DNA of 15,266 nucleotides from contig LUSA01000026.1 of assembly GCA_001629235.1 (NCBI GenBank), positions 1 to 15,266 of the forward strand, given 5' to 3'. A model generated the notes under the pieces. That model was given only the letters and a program-made list of their open reading frames with translations, made no database searches and had not been told where the DNA came from. Each line of letters begins with the position of its first letter. Position 1 is the stretch's first letter. This DNA is from Marine group II euryarchaeote REDSEA-S43_B8. Its GTDB lineage: Archaea; Thermoplasmatota; Poseidoniia; Poseidoniales; Thalassarchaeaceae. The position numbers and the translations under genes were made by a program. Positions 6,569 through 13,700 of the stretch are shown here, one piece after another.

Positions 6569-7792
6569 TCACCACTCCATGTCCAGGCCGTCTCTGAACT
6601 CAGCCAGCGACGGACCCATCTCTGCAATCAACTTGACCTGTGGATGGGTTCTGATTACTAAACCATCCATGTACATCAGAGATCGGATGATTGGAAACCC
6701 CTCCTCGCCGAAGTCTGCTCCTGCATCCTCTACTGCGGTCCTCACGGTCCTCATCATTAGATCAGTAAGGCTCTGCTCGCCCACGCTCTTTTCTCCGAAA
6801 CCTTCGTAGATTTCTGCCATCCTGCTCTTGAACCTCCTCACTCTGTCTTCAGAAGGCCTCTGGCCGGCTATGCGCAACAGAGCTTCGAATGCAGCATCGT
6901 GATTGCTCTTTGACAACTCCTCGAAGAAATTGAATAGTGACAGACTAACGTTCCGTGGGGCTTCACATATTGCACCGTTGTCGATGAAAACGAAGTACCC
7001 ATCCTCGTCGATTATGCAGTTGCCAGGATGGAGATCCCCGTGGAACGTCCCGATTCCGAACATGTAGGCCCCGTGTATTCTGAATAGTTCGATCAAGTAA
7101 TCCCAAGGCAGGCTCTCGTCGTTTATGCACTCCTCCAGCGTCTTGCCTCTTACAAATTCGGAGACCAATACATGTTCGTTAGACATCTCAGGGTAGTACT
7201 TCGGGAATCTGAGCTTGGGCATCGGGAAATCCCCAGATAAGTCGTCTCGTATGGACTCTAACTCCGATCCTCCCTTAATCTCATTACGCAGGTCCAACTC
7301 TCTAGTTGTGTAGTCCTCAACGTGTCTGAGAAGTGCCAGAGGGTTCCCCACCCTCCTGAGTTTTGGCGACAATGAAATGGCCAATCTCATCATCCTCATC
7401 ATCCTCTTCACATCCCTGTGAAACCTCTCCTTGTGATCCGCCTTGACCACCTTGATCACGACCTCCTCTCCGTTGGTTAGTGTTGCTCTATGTACCTGAC
7501 CCACCGAAGCAGCGGCCAACGGCTCCTCGTCGAACCAAGCGATCGAATCGTAGAAGCCGCTAGGCGCCTTCTCCTTTAGAATCCGCTCGACGTCCTCTGA
7601 GGGGATGGTCGATGCGTTTCTGTACATCTTCTGTAGTTGTCTGCATTTCTCAATGCTCAGCATATCTGGTCTGAGAGCGAAGATTTGTGACAGTTTCACT
7701 GCTAGAAGACCCTGCTTCTGTATCCAGTCCAAGTCGGCAGGACCTTCCTTTCGAATCTCCCTGTAGAATCTGAGGAAAGTAAGAAGTCGCAC
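6569..7792 (-). CDS. ABC1/UbiB/ADCK family atypical kinase
   Basis: Atypical protein kinase-like ATPase of the ABC1 family, about 407 residues from GTG 7792. An ATG at 7909 would overlap the vsr gene by 76 bp, so I reject it. Motifs in order: the KxGQ-type element reads KLSQ (K33, Q36) followed by IFALRPDML; the Ala-rich nucleotide loop AAASVGQVHRA (about 93-103); Lys114 in VVIKV; ELDLRNE; the catalytic loop HGDLHPGN (H251, D253); and the metal site as FIDNGAI (D271). Two departures are visible: Ser replaces Gly in KxGQ and Asn replaces Phe in the DFG position. ABC1 proteins support ubiquinone and prenyl-lipid metabolism in bacteria, mitochondria and plastid plastoglobules. Its 2-bp spacing from the CrtI gene suggests a helper role in carotenoid/isoprenoid metabolism. 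Confidence 0.85.
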   Translation of the reverse strand: MRLLTFLRFYREIRKEGPADLDWIQKQGLLAVKLSQIFALRPDMLSIEKCRQLQKMYRNASTIPSEDVERILKEKAPSGFYDSIAWFDEEPLAAASVGQVHRATLTNGEEVVIKVVKADHKERFHRDVKRMMRMMRLAISLSPKLRRVGNPLALLRHVEDYTTRELDLRNEIKGGSELESIRDDLSGDFPMPKLRFPKYYPEMSNEHVLVSEFVRGKTLEECINDESLPWDYLIELFRIHGAYMFGIGTFHGDLHPGNCIIDEDGYFVFIDNGAICEAPRNVSLSLFNFFEELSKSNHDAAFEALLRIAGQRPSEDRVRRFKSRMAEIYEGFGEKSVGEQSLTDLMMRTVRTAVEDAGADFGEEGFPIIRSLMYMDGLVIRTHPQVKLIAEMGPSLAEFRDGLDMEW

Positions 7793-7833
7793 ACATTCAC
7801 GGTGGCCTTCTCCCCTTTCAAATGCTGTATACG

Positions 7834-8262
7834 CTAAATGGTCAGAATTCTGAGAAGACTGGAAGCTCCATCTTCTATTTCGCACTCCCAGATTGTATGT
7901 ACACTCCATCCGAGTCCAACCAACGTCTTCTCCTTCCTCCTATCTCTCTCTACGTTCTTCTGGAACTTCTGGCTCCAATAGTCTACGTTTGATTTCGGGA
8001 GACTGAGATTGCACGTAGGACACCGATGCCAGAAGCAACCATGGACGAAGATAGCCAACTTCCTCCCCGGGAAGGTGATATCTGGCCTGCAGATGTATTT
8101 CCCATCTTCTCCATCTATCCTCCAATGGAGACGATAACCTGGAAAACCGGAGTTTCTTAGGAATCTCCTAACCAATAGCTCGGGCTTGGTGTTCGTAGAT
8201 TTGTTCGCAATCATCACATTGTGAACGGCTGGCGAAAATGCGGGAGGGGCCTCTAGAGTCAT
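7834..8262 (-). CDS. vsr: Vsr-type very short patch repair endonuclease
   Basis: A strand-specific mismatch endonuclease of the Vsr family, 142 residues, normal length. Family landmarks are all present: NTKPELLVRRFLRNSG with a conserved acidic residue (E28), CRPDITFPGRKLAIFVHGCFWH containing the metal-binding Asp (D61) and the catalytic His (H79 by comparison with the E. coli enzyme), zinc-type cysteines C76, C81, C84 and C127, and KNVERDRRKEKTLVGLGW with WECEIE near the end. Vsr nicks 5' of T in T:G mismatches produced by deamination of 5-methylcytosine. The ATG at 8262 has AAAGGAGT 8 nt upstream. Vsr genes usually sit beside a cytosine-5 methyltransferase; none is in this window. The gene instead lies inside a membrane/carotenoid gene row, 41 bp ahead of the ABC1 kinase. 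Confidence 0.92.
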   Translation of the reverse strand: MTLEAPPAFSPAVHNVMIANKSTNTKPELLVRRFLRNSGFPGYRLHWRIDGEDGKYICRPDITFPGRKLAIFVHGCFWHRCPTCNLSLPKSNVDYWSQKFQKNVERDRRKEKTLVGLGWSVHTIWECEIEDGASSLLRILTI

Positions 8263-8283
8263 TGCTACTCCTTTTGAGTAAAA

Positions 8284-8589
8284 TCACTCATCCGCAGAGG
8301 TACCGATGCCTGTCCACTCTTGAGTTGAAGCGAGTAGGGTGACTGGAATTATCACGAGCCAAATGATTGGACCAATTATATCGAGCCACTCATGTCCACT
8401 AGACTCCATATCCCCGATCAGGGACCCCACTACTTCTGGAAGCACAAGCAGGTACAGTATTGATGGCAGAAGCATGATCCTGCGGCCAAGCATCTCCTCA
8501 GAAATCATCGCAAATCCAAAAATTCCACCAATTAATGACCAAATACCTGATTTTTTTATAGATTCAACCAAACGTGAAGAACAGCCCAT
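8284..8589 (-). CDS. Small membrane protein with a Cys-rich N-terminus, unknown family
   Basis: About 101 residues from ATG 8589, with three hydrophobic segments (roughly residues 15-30, 37-57 and 68-86) and an acidic end. I recognise no family. There is no Shine-Dalgarno before the ATG. The frame is open a further 13 codons upstream to a TAA near 8631, and that extension reads CSNCQYC, joining MGCSS to make C-x2-C-x2-C-x2-C. No ATG, GTG or TTG starts that extension, only an ATT near 8625, so a longer protein would need a non-canonical start. The local sequence (8510-8630) is more AT-rich than its neighbours. It lies 52 bp after the preceding membrane protein gene and 21 bp before vsr, so probably in the same transcript. 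Confidence 0.5.
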   Translation of the reverse strand: MGCSSRLVESIKKSGIWSLIGGIFGFAMISEEMLGRRIMLLPSILYLLVLPEVVGSLIGDMESSGHEWLDIIGPIIWLVIIPVTLLASTQEWTGIGTSADE

Positions 8590-8641
8590 GCAATATTGGC
8601 AATTGCTACATTTTTGTGATCTAATACCTTAGTTAGCACGG

Positions 8642-9028
8642 TCATTCCTCAGAATTCCAACCCAACACGCCTGTCAGTGCTGTCATTCCCCAGAGTATCA
8701 GAGGAGGCGCCATTTCACCGGATAACTCCCAATTTGGATTCTCTGTAGCATACGTCACATCGAGCTCCAAAGCCGCGCAGACAATGAACCAGACCCATAT
8801 GGGCCCAGCTATGACAGCAGTGAGCCTTGCTTGGGCCTGACCCTCAGTCAAGAATGCTGCATAGAGAAGGTAAACCGTAATTATTAGGAATATTCCAGCT
8901 ACCATCAACTCGTTGTCATTGTCCGGATCGAGTTGACTAAACACACCAACAAACGTGTGTACAATTGCTGTGATAATCAGCCACCACTTTGGATTCATTG
9001 CCTCTGTTCTCAAATCCATTTCACTCAT
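8642..9028 (-). CDS. Four-helix membrane protein, unknown family
   Basis: A 128-residue membrane protein with four hydrophobic segments (about residues 14-30, 41-60, 67-86 and 106-123), an N-terminus MSEMDLRTEAMNPKWW and a short acidic tail (NSEE). I recognise no family and see no catalytic motif. ATG 9028 has a strong Shine-Dalgarno, GGAAGGAGG, about 8 nt upstream. An 11-codon ORF starting at 9060 ends in TGA overlapping this ATG as ATGA, with a TATA-like box upstream. It is the first gene of the long minus-strand series that continues into vsr, the kinase and the carotenoid genes, so its promoter may serve the whole block. Confidence 0.6.
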   Translation of the reverse strand: MSEMDLRTEAMNPKWWLIITAIVHTFVGVFSQLDPDNDNELMVAGIFLIITVYLLYAAFLTEGQAQARLTAVIAGPIWVWFIVCAALELDVTYATENPNWELSGEMAPPLILWGMTALTGVLGWNSEE

Positions 9029-9060
9029 GCTTCTTCCTCCTTCCTGAACTCATTTTTCAT
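9025..9060 (-). CDS. Putative 11-residue leader peptide overlapping the next start (ATGA)
   Basis: Reads MKNEFRKEEEA then TGA. Its stop overlaps the ATG of the downstream membrane protein gene as ATGA, and the Shine-Dalgarno for that gene lies inside it. The ATG is about 29 bp from the centre of a TATA-like element. A translated leader that couples to the gene is possible, but an 11-codon ORF can easily arise by chance. Confidence 0.3.
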   Translation of the reverse strand: MKNEFRKEEEA

Positions 9061-9084
9061 GACCCACGAGAACTCAATAGGGAC

Positions 9085-9093
9085 ATTAAATAT
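9085..9093 (-). promoter_or_regulatory. TATA-like element upstream of the minus-strand operon
   Basis: ATATTTAAT on the minus strand, centred near 9089. A start about 26-29 bp downstream falls at or near the ATG at 9060. It is the best promoter candidate for the long minus-strand block beginning with the gene at 9028. Confidence 0.45.
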
Positions 9094-9167
9094 CCTATCC
9101 AAAATTACAGAGAACGTCTAGTCTTTCTTCCATATCTTCCCGCGGAGTAGAGAGATGCGCATTGGGC

Positions 9168-10694
9168 CTAGAGAGTTACTGGTCCACCTAGCGGCATAGG
9201 GACGAGGGGCTCGTCTCTGAGAGTGGGTCCTACTGCCATGGTTCCGTAGATTCCGATCTCCCCTCCGACATTGTGGGCATGTCCGAACCAGACTCTTCCA
9301 TGCTGGTCGATTGCTATGTCATTGAAGAATTTTGTATCGTTTCCAGCAGAAATGTTAAGAACTGGAGCAACATCGATTGCTATGTCATTGAAGTCTCCAA
9401 AGCCGCCACACCTGTTGTAACCGCATCCCGAAGAGGTGTCCAATGGATCCCCCCACTCGTTCACCTGTACAGTGGTGAGCAATGGGACGTCGCTGAACGC
9501 GTCAGTGATCACTGTGATGTAACCGTTCCAAGTATCTCCACCTGAGTCTCCAAGGTAAGCTAGGGCGACCTTGCCCGCACTTCCCGCGGTGATCACTGGA
9601 AACCCTGTTCCGTTCAGGCCAATAGGAGGCGCTATCATGATAGGGGAGCTCCAAGTATCTCCCTCGTTCAACGAGTACGAGTAGTAGGGCATGTTGTCGA
9701 ACCCCATCCAGAACGCGTGGACGTTGTCCTCTGAGTCGGTGGCCACCTGGGCCTCCTCGAAGTTCCAAGTCTCTGCTGTTCCGCTGGTCTCAGTGGGAAG
9801 TGGGTGCTCTGTCCAAGTCAGGCCGCCATTGGTACTCCTGTAGATGGAGTACCCCTCGCCCCCGTTGCACCCCCTGTTGCCTCTGTAGAAGTTCCCATTC
9901 TCGCTACCCGTGATGTGTCCAGTGAGTCCACCGCTCTCGCAGTCTGAGGGAGTTCCAGGCAACTCCGGACCCCAAGTCACACCTCCATCGTTGCTTGCAG
10001 AACAAACAGGGTAGGGGTAGTTGCCGTTGACGCAGAACACCCATGTAGTTTGGTGAAAGGCTGCTGGATATGGCGAGGAGGCTATGGTTTGGTGATCCTG
10101 CACGGACCAACCCGTAGCCACAGAAGGCCCAATCCAGCTCTGGCCCTCATTATCAGACCATTCCACCGTCATTCCCAACAAGGCGTGCATATCGAACTTC
10201 ATGATCCGGTCCGTCCAGGGGTCCACGTACACGTAGGGGTCGTTGCTGTTGGGAACGGGCAAAAGGGCGCTGTATACGTCCTCGCAGGAGTACTCGCTCA
10301 CATTGGACATGCCAATAAGACCAGAGCACCTGACTATTGCGGTCGATCCAGCCGGACCATTCCCCCAGCTAGTCATGTACAGATTGTCCAGAGACGTGAC
10401 TCCAATGGTAGGCTCGAATGTGGTCATTCCAATTCCGTAGTATGTACCAACGGCACACACAGGAGCGTTGTCTCCTACTAGCACGGAGGTCCCGTTGAAT
10501 AGGTCAGAGACCTTCGTAGCATCCGTGGCGTTGCCGTAATGGTACCATGTGGTGTTGCTGATAGATCCTCCGTTATCTGAGCATAGGGAGCCAAAGAGAT
10601 CAATCTCCTCAATGACCTCCTTCTCCTCACCAAAACAACCACCTAGGGAGGCCATAATCAAGAGAGAAACAATACTGAGAGCGGCTGCACGCAC
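9168..10694 (-). CDS. Secreted lipoprotein with Asp-box (BNR/sialidase-like) beta-propeller
   Basis: A 508-residue predicted lipoprotein. The N-terminus has a signal peptide with a lipobox ending LGGC (Cys20), followed by an acidic stretch. Four Asp-boxes of the form S-x-D/N-x-G-x-T/S-W are evenly spaced at residues 180-187, 234-241, 287-294 and 341-348 (SDNEGQSW, SNDGGVTW, STNGGLTW, SLNEGDTW), the hallmark of sialidase-fold beta-propellers. Cysteine pairs suggest disulfides outside the cell. Sialidase catalytic residues cannot be confirmed, so glycan hydrolysis or simple binding are both possible. A duplicated FNDIAID lies near the C-terminus. The start is GTG 10694; upstream 10695-10815 is the divergent space with the subtilase gene. 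Role: likely surface-bound interaction with polymeric organic matter. Confidence 0.75.
   Translation of the reverse strand: MRAAALSIVSLLIMASLGGCFGEEKEVIEEIDLFGSLCSDNGGSISNTTWYHYGNATDATKVSDLFNGTSVLVGDNAPVCAVGTYYGIGMTTFEPTIGVTSLDNLYMTSWGNGPAGSTAIVRCSGLIGMSNVSEYSCEDVYSALLPVPNSNDPYVYVDPWTDRIMKFDMHALLGMTVEWSDNEGQSWIGPSVATGWSVQDHQTIASSPYPAAFHQTTWVFCVNGNYPYPVCSASNDGGVTWGPELPGTPSDCESGGLTGHITGSENGNFYRGNRGCNGGEGYSIYRSTNGGLTWTEHPLPTETSGTAETWNFEEAQVATDSEDNVHAFWMGFDNMPYYSYSLNEGDTWSSPIMIAPPIGLNGTGFPVITAGSAGKVALAYLGDSGGDTWNGYITVITDAFSDVPLLTTVQVNEWGDPLDTSSGCGYNRCGGFGDFNDIAIDVAPVLNISAGNDTKFFNDIAIDQHGRVWFGHAHNVGGEIGIYGTMAVGPTLRDEPLVPMPLGGPVTL
9307..9393 (-). repeat. 21-bp perfect direct repeat in the lipoprotein gene
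   Basis: The same 21 bp occurs at 9307-9327 and at 9373-9393, with starts 66 bp apart, encoding FNDIAID twice. It looks like propeller-blade duplication. Confidence 0.85.
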
Positions 10695-10815
10695 GCTCTA
10701 TCGGCCTAGCCCTCCCTACATCAGTTAAACGGACTATTGGTTTCATGACAATACTGAAGAAATTGAGAACCGGCAAGGGGGTTTGTTGAAATCACACCAC
10801 ATGAACGGATAAATC

Positions 10816-13272
10816 GTGAGATGCACCCCTCTTTTTCTCATTATACTGGTACTAAGCGCTCCTGGATCAGTAGGGGTTTTGGAACACTCACGGACAATAG
10901 ACACAACGAAGATGAGCTCGGAATTGGTATCAAAACTCGATTCTGGAGAGAAGATTGAGGCCATAGTACAATTCTACGGCTCACCAAGCGAACTGACATG
11001 GGATAGTGTTGAATCCACGGGTGCGGAAGTCATCTCGAAGATGAGCGTCCTGCACGGTGCTCTAATCTCTGGTACCAACGAAGCAATCTCAGAACTCTCA
11101 ACCAAGTCTTACGTCAGCCACATGGAGGCAAACGTCCCAATCGAGCATTTCTACCTGCCAGGCGATCAGGACGACTACGAATCGATGATGCACGAGACTG
11201 TAAGATGGGTAAACGCCAGTTTAGCATGGCATAGAGCAATTATTGGAACCGACGGGGTATTGAAGACCGAAAGCGACCTCTCCCTTTCCGAGTACGATGG
11301 AAAAGGGGCTACTGCAGTCGATCTAGATACCGGGATAGACGGCGAACATCCGGATTTCGATTGTGGAGAGCCTTGGACTGGGGAGAAACTGATTTGGTCA
11401 GCCAAGTGGACGGGAGTGGCATGGGTAGACGCACCGAATTGCAACTCCGATACATCCAGTGGTCATGGGACACACGTCGGGGGAACTATCGCAGGAAATG
11501 GCGATGCTTCTGGGGGCAGACGCCTCGGTACGGCGAAGGGAGCTACAATAGTCGCCTTGGGAACAGGTGATGGAGCGTCCATCTTTGCTGCCGTGGAAGG
11601 TCTGGAATGGACTTACGAACATAGCAGGCCAGGACTAAACGAGTTCAACATTCGCGTAGTGTCGAATTCTTGGGGTACTAACGGCGATTATAATCCATCA
11701 AACGCAGTCACGGTACTGACTGATATGCTGACCTATGACAATGATGTAGCGGTAATTTTCGCAGCTTCCAATAGTGGAGGGAGTGGAGGGGAGTCAGAGA
11801 ATGACCTCAGGACGAACATGTATGCAAATACTCCTTCTGCGATCTCGGTTGCTGCACTAGTACACGAGGGAAACGCAGTCACCTCCTTCTCTAGCAGAGG
11901 GTGGTCGACCCAACAGCACACTTGGCCGGATATCGGAGCACCAGGTAGGAACATATGGGCTACAGCTCCACGGGCTACGGCAATCGACGCATCTACGAGG
12001 ACCCAAGGGGATCTGTATTACATGGCTATCTCGGGAACGAGCATGGCTACACCGCACATAGGGGGGATAGCCACACTCTTGCTAGCAGCCGCACCATCTC
12101 TAGGGGTCGCAGACTACCAAACCGAGGACCACGATCACCTAGAGAGTCTATACTTCAACGAGACCGCAAAGGGTATCCAATTCGATGACTGGGAAGACAG
12201 GAATGAATCAAGGGTGCATGAGATCGAGTTGATTCTGGAACTGACTTCTCACTACGATCTTCTGAGGAACTCTTGCGAAGAGGGTAATGACGACGATCCC
12301 TGCAATGATATTCCAGAGGAATGCTACATCTCAGAGGAGACTAATAGGTGTCATGATTGGAGGGTAGGCCACGGATTAGTCGATACTGACAGAGCATTAG
12401 CACTATCTCGGACATTGCAAGTGATGAGGGATCCCGACGAGGACGGTTTCCTGGACTATCCCCAGGTCACGGTCTGGGATGCATACAACCACTTTGAGAA
12501 AATAATGGACACAAGGGAACTCCCATTGAAGACCGATCAACTTAGACACGCATGGAAGGGAGAATGGAGCCACTTCAACAATGGTCCTACGAGCACCTTC
12601 GGAACGTATGCAACCGAAGACAGGCACTACGTCTGGGTACCGAACGGCACCTATGAGATGCAGATAGCCTTCAGCTCCCTGGACTGGGACTCCAACACTG
12701 CTCAAATTGCTCAAATCAGACCAAACGTAGACCTAGGCTCTGATGGCAATGACGATGCACAGGGGCAGGGGACCGTAGTCGGAGACACCATCTACATAGC
12801 ACTGGATGTCGAACCCGAGCACTGGGGCGAGTGGACTGAGTTTGACGTCACAGGCACAGCGATCTCCCTCCCTGTAACTGGAATAATATCTGGTTCGGAG
12901 TTCATGGAGCCTCGAGTCCCGTACACTTTCGACGTCCTACTAACTTTGGACGTGTCAGAGCAGCAGACGGTGGACGTCCCGCTTAGGTATGACGGATATT
13001 CAGATTTAGACCCAGCACAGCCGTCCGATCTGTATGATCCGGACTCAGCTTTCGATCTCCTGATGGTGAGGCCCGTCTACGACGAGAGCCTGATACCCGA
13101 TTACGAAGAGCAACCAGCGCTATCTGCTAAGGCCAAATCCGCTCTTCTTCCATTAACAGTTTTCGGATCCTCTCTGATTTTACTGGCATTATTCGCAGGA
13201 TTCCTATTCTGGATGAAAGAACGGGCAAGGTACGAGGAAGAGAGCCTGGAAGATGAGGCTCAAGACCAGTAG
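10816..13272 (+). CDS. Membrane-anchored subtilisin-like serine protease (S8 family)
   Basis: An extracellular endopeptidase of 818 residues. Signal peptide 1-20 (MRCT then a hydrophobic core); inhibitor I9-like propeptide about 40-115 (IEAIVQFY ... VSHMEANVPIE); catalytic domain about 145-525 with Asp171 (LDTGID), His217 (SGHGTHVGG), oxyanion Asn319 (AASNSGG) and Ser409 (SGTSMATPH). Between the Ser helix and the closing VGHGLVDTDRAL is an insertion with four cysteines (487, 496, 503, 512) among acidic residues. A DPDEDGFLD loop (539-547) resembles a calcium-binding site. A beta-rich C-terminal region follows, then one membrane segment (about 776-798) and an acidic cytoplasmic tail. The start is GTG 10816; a TAA in frame at 10810 excludes anything earlier. 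Such anchored proteases are typical of protein-degrading marine heterotrophic archaea. It ends 9 bp before the convergent broken epimerase. Confidence 0.92.
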   Translation: MRCTPLFLIILVLSAPGSVGVLEHSRTIDTTKMSSELVSKLDSGEKIEAIVQFYGSPSELTWDSVESTGAEVISKMSVLHGALISGTNEAISELSTKSYVSHMEANVPIEHFYLPGDQDDYESMMHETVRWVNASLAWHRAIIGTDGVLKTESDLSLSEYDGKGATAVDLDTGIDGEHPDFDCGEPWTGEKLIWSAKWTGVAWVDAPNCNSDTSSGHGTHVGGTIAGNGDASGGRRLGTAKGATIVALGTGDGASIFAAVEGLEWTYEHSRPGLNEFNIRVVSNSWGTNGDYNPSNAVTVLTDMLTYDNDVAVIFAASNSGGSGGESENDLRTNMYANTPSAISVAALVHEGNAVTSFSSRGWSTQQHTWPDIGAPGRNIWATAPRATAIDASTRTQGDLYYMAISGTSMATPHIGGIATLLLAAAPSLGVADYQTEDHDHLESLYFNETAKGIQFDDWEDRNESRVHEIELILELTSHYDLLRNSCEEGNDDDPCNDIPEECYISEETNRCHDWRVGHGLVDTDRALALSRTLQVMRDPDEDGFLDYPQVTVWDAYNHFEKIMDTRELPLKTDQLRHAWKGEWSHFNNGPTSTFGTYATEDRHYVWVPNGTYEMQIAFSSLDWDSNTAQIAQIRPNVDLGSDGNDDAQGQGTVVGDTIYIALDVEPEHWGEWTEFDVTGTAISLPVTGIISGSEFMEPRVPYTFDVLLTLDVSEQQTVDVPLRYDGYSDLDPAQPSDLYDPDSAFDLLMVRPVYDESLIPDYEEQPALSAKAKSALLPLTVFGSSLILLALFAGFLFWMKERARYEEESLEDEAQDQ

Positions 13273-13281
13273 GGACAGACC

Positions 13282-13557
13282 TCACTTCCAGCCGTTCTCT
13301 AGAATGGGGGGTATGGTGTCCAGCACTGAGTCCCTTGGATTCTTCCACTTCATCCCAAGATCTCTCTGGGCCGGGGAAGCATCCCAGAACAGCCTCTTAC
13401 CCAGGTGCATCCTTGCCCAGGAGAGGCTCACCCGTGGATGGAATATCGATACTATGAGGGATAGGAAGTATGGAATCTGCCGCGTGGGCACCCTAAGAGA
13501 TGGATTTTCAGATAGAGATATAGATGAGGCAATTAGACGCTCGCTTGAAGAGTAATA
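13282..13557 (-). pseudogene. C-terminal remnant of the extended-SDR epimerase/reductase
   Basis: This stretch reads as the missing end of the epimerase whose N-terminus is at 14327. The conserved run begins ERLIASS and continues NPSLRVPTRQIP, then LGKRLFWDASPAQRDLGMKW and finally DTIPPILENGWK before the TGA. This resembles the closing part of flavonol reductase/cinnamoyl-CoA reductase-like enzymes (RVPTR, then F-D/N-x-S-x-A-x-R-x-LG, then DT near the C-terminus). It has no start codon of its own of any merit, and it is in a different frame from the N-terminal part. From 13282 to 14327 is 1046 bp, close to a complete gene of about 340 residues, with the middle replaced by foreign-looking sequence. 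Confidence 0.65.
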
Positions 13558-13700
13558 TAATTATATTTATTTCTTTTGAATACTTTTCATTTGTTTGAAA
13601 ATTTATTTTGTCTCTTTTTAGTATTGATGGTTCAATAATTTTTCCATTTGAGGCTATGATAGATGTCATCACAGCAAGTTGAAAGGGATTTGTTAAAAAG
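13548..13700 (-). other. AT-rich foreign segment resembling part of a bacterial PBP2 (mrdA) gene
   Basis: About 150 bp, very AT-rich and unlike its balanced surroundings, lies between the two halves of the epimerase. Read on the minus strand in a frame different from the epimerase N-terminal half, it encodes FLTNPFQLAVM then IASNGKIIEPSI and a Lys/Asn/Ile-rich tail. That fits the transpeptidase-domain element T-x-P-x-Q-L-A ... A-x-x-G-x-x-x-x-P of penicillin-binding protein 2. The low GC and the Lys/Asn/Ile content fit SAR11 (Pelagibacterales). Archaea of this kind are not expected to have PBP2. The junctions lie near 13700 and 13548-13557. Either assembly chimerism or an actual recombination event would explain it. 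Confidence 0.6.

Noticed and set aside
7793..7909. Upstream start of the ABC1 kinase at ATG 7909
   Set aside because: It would overlap vsr by 76 bp and add residues with no kinase-family character; GTG 7792 begins just before the conserved region. GTG 7885 cannot be fully excluded.
9029..9167. Possible small RNA or gene between the lipoprotein and the membrane protein gene
   Set aside because: Only the TATA-like element and the 11-codon leader could be supported; no stable hairpin or longer ORF was seen.
10695..10815. Clear TATA boxes for the divergent lipoprotein and subtilase genes
   Set aside because: Some AT-rich words are present (for example near 10719-10732), but none is at the expected distance with a convincing match.
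13282..13491. A separate small minus-strand gene at 13282-13491
   Set aside because: Its sequence aligns by eye with the end of extended SDR enzymes and the frame continues upstream of the GTG, so it is a gene remnant and not an independent gene.
13253..13555. 100-codon plus-strand ORF ending in DEAIRRSLEE
   Set aside because: It is antisense to the epimerase C-terminal remnant, whose minus-strand frame has clear family motifs (RVPTRQIP, RDLG, DTIPPI).
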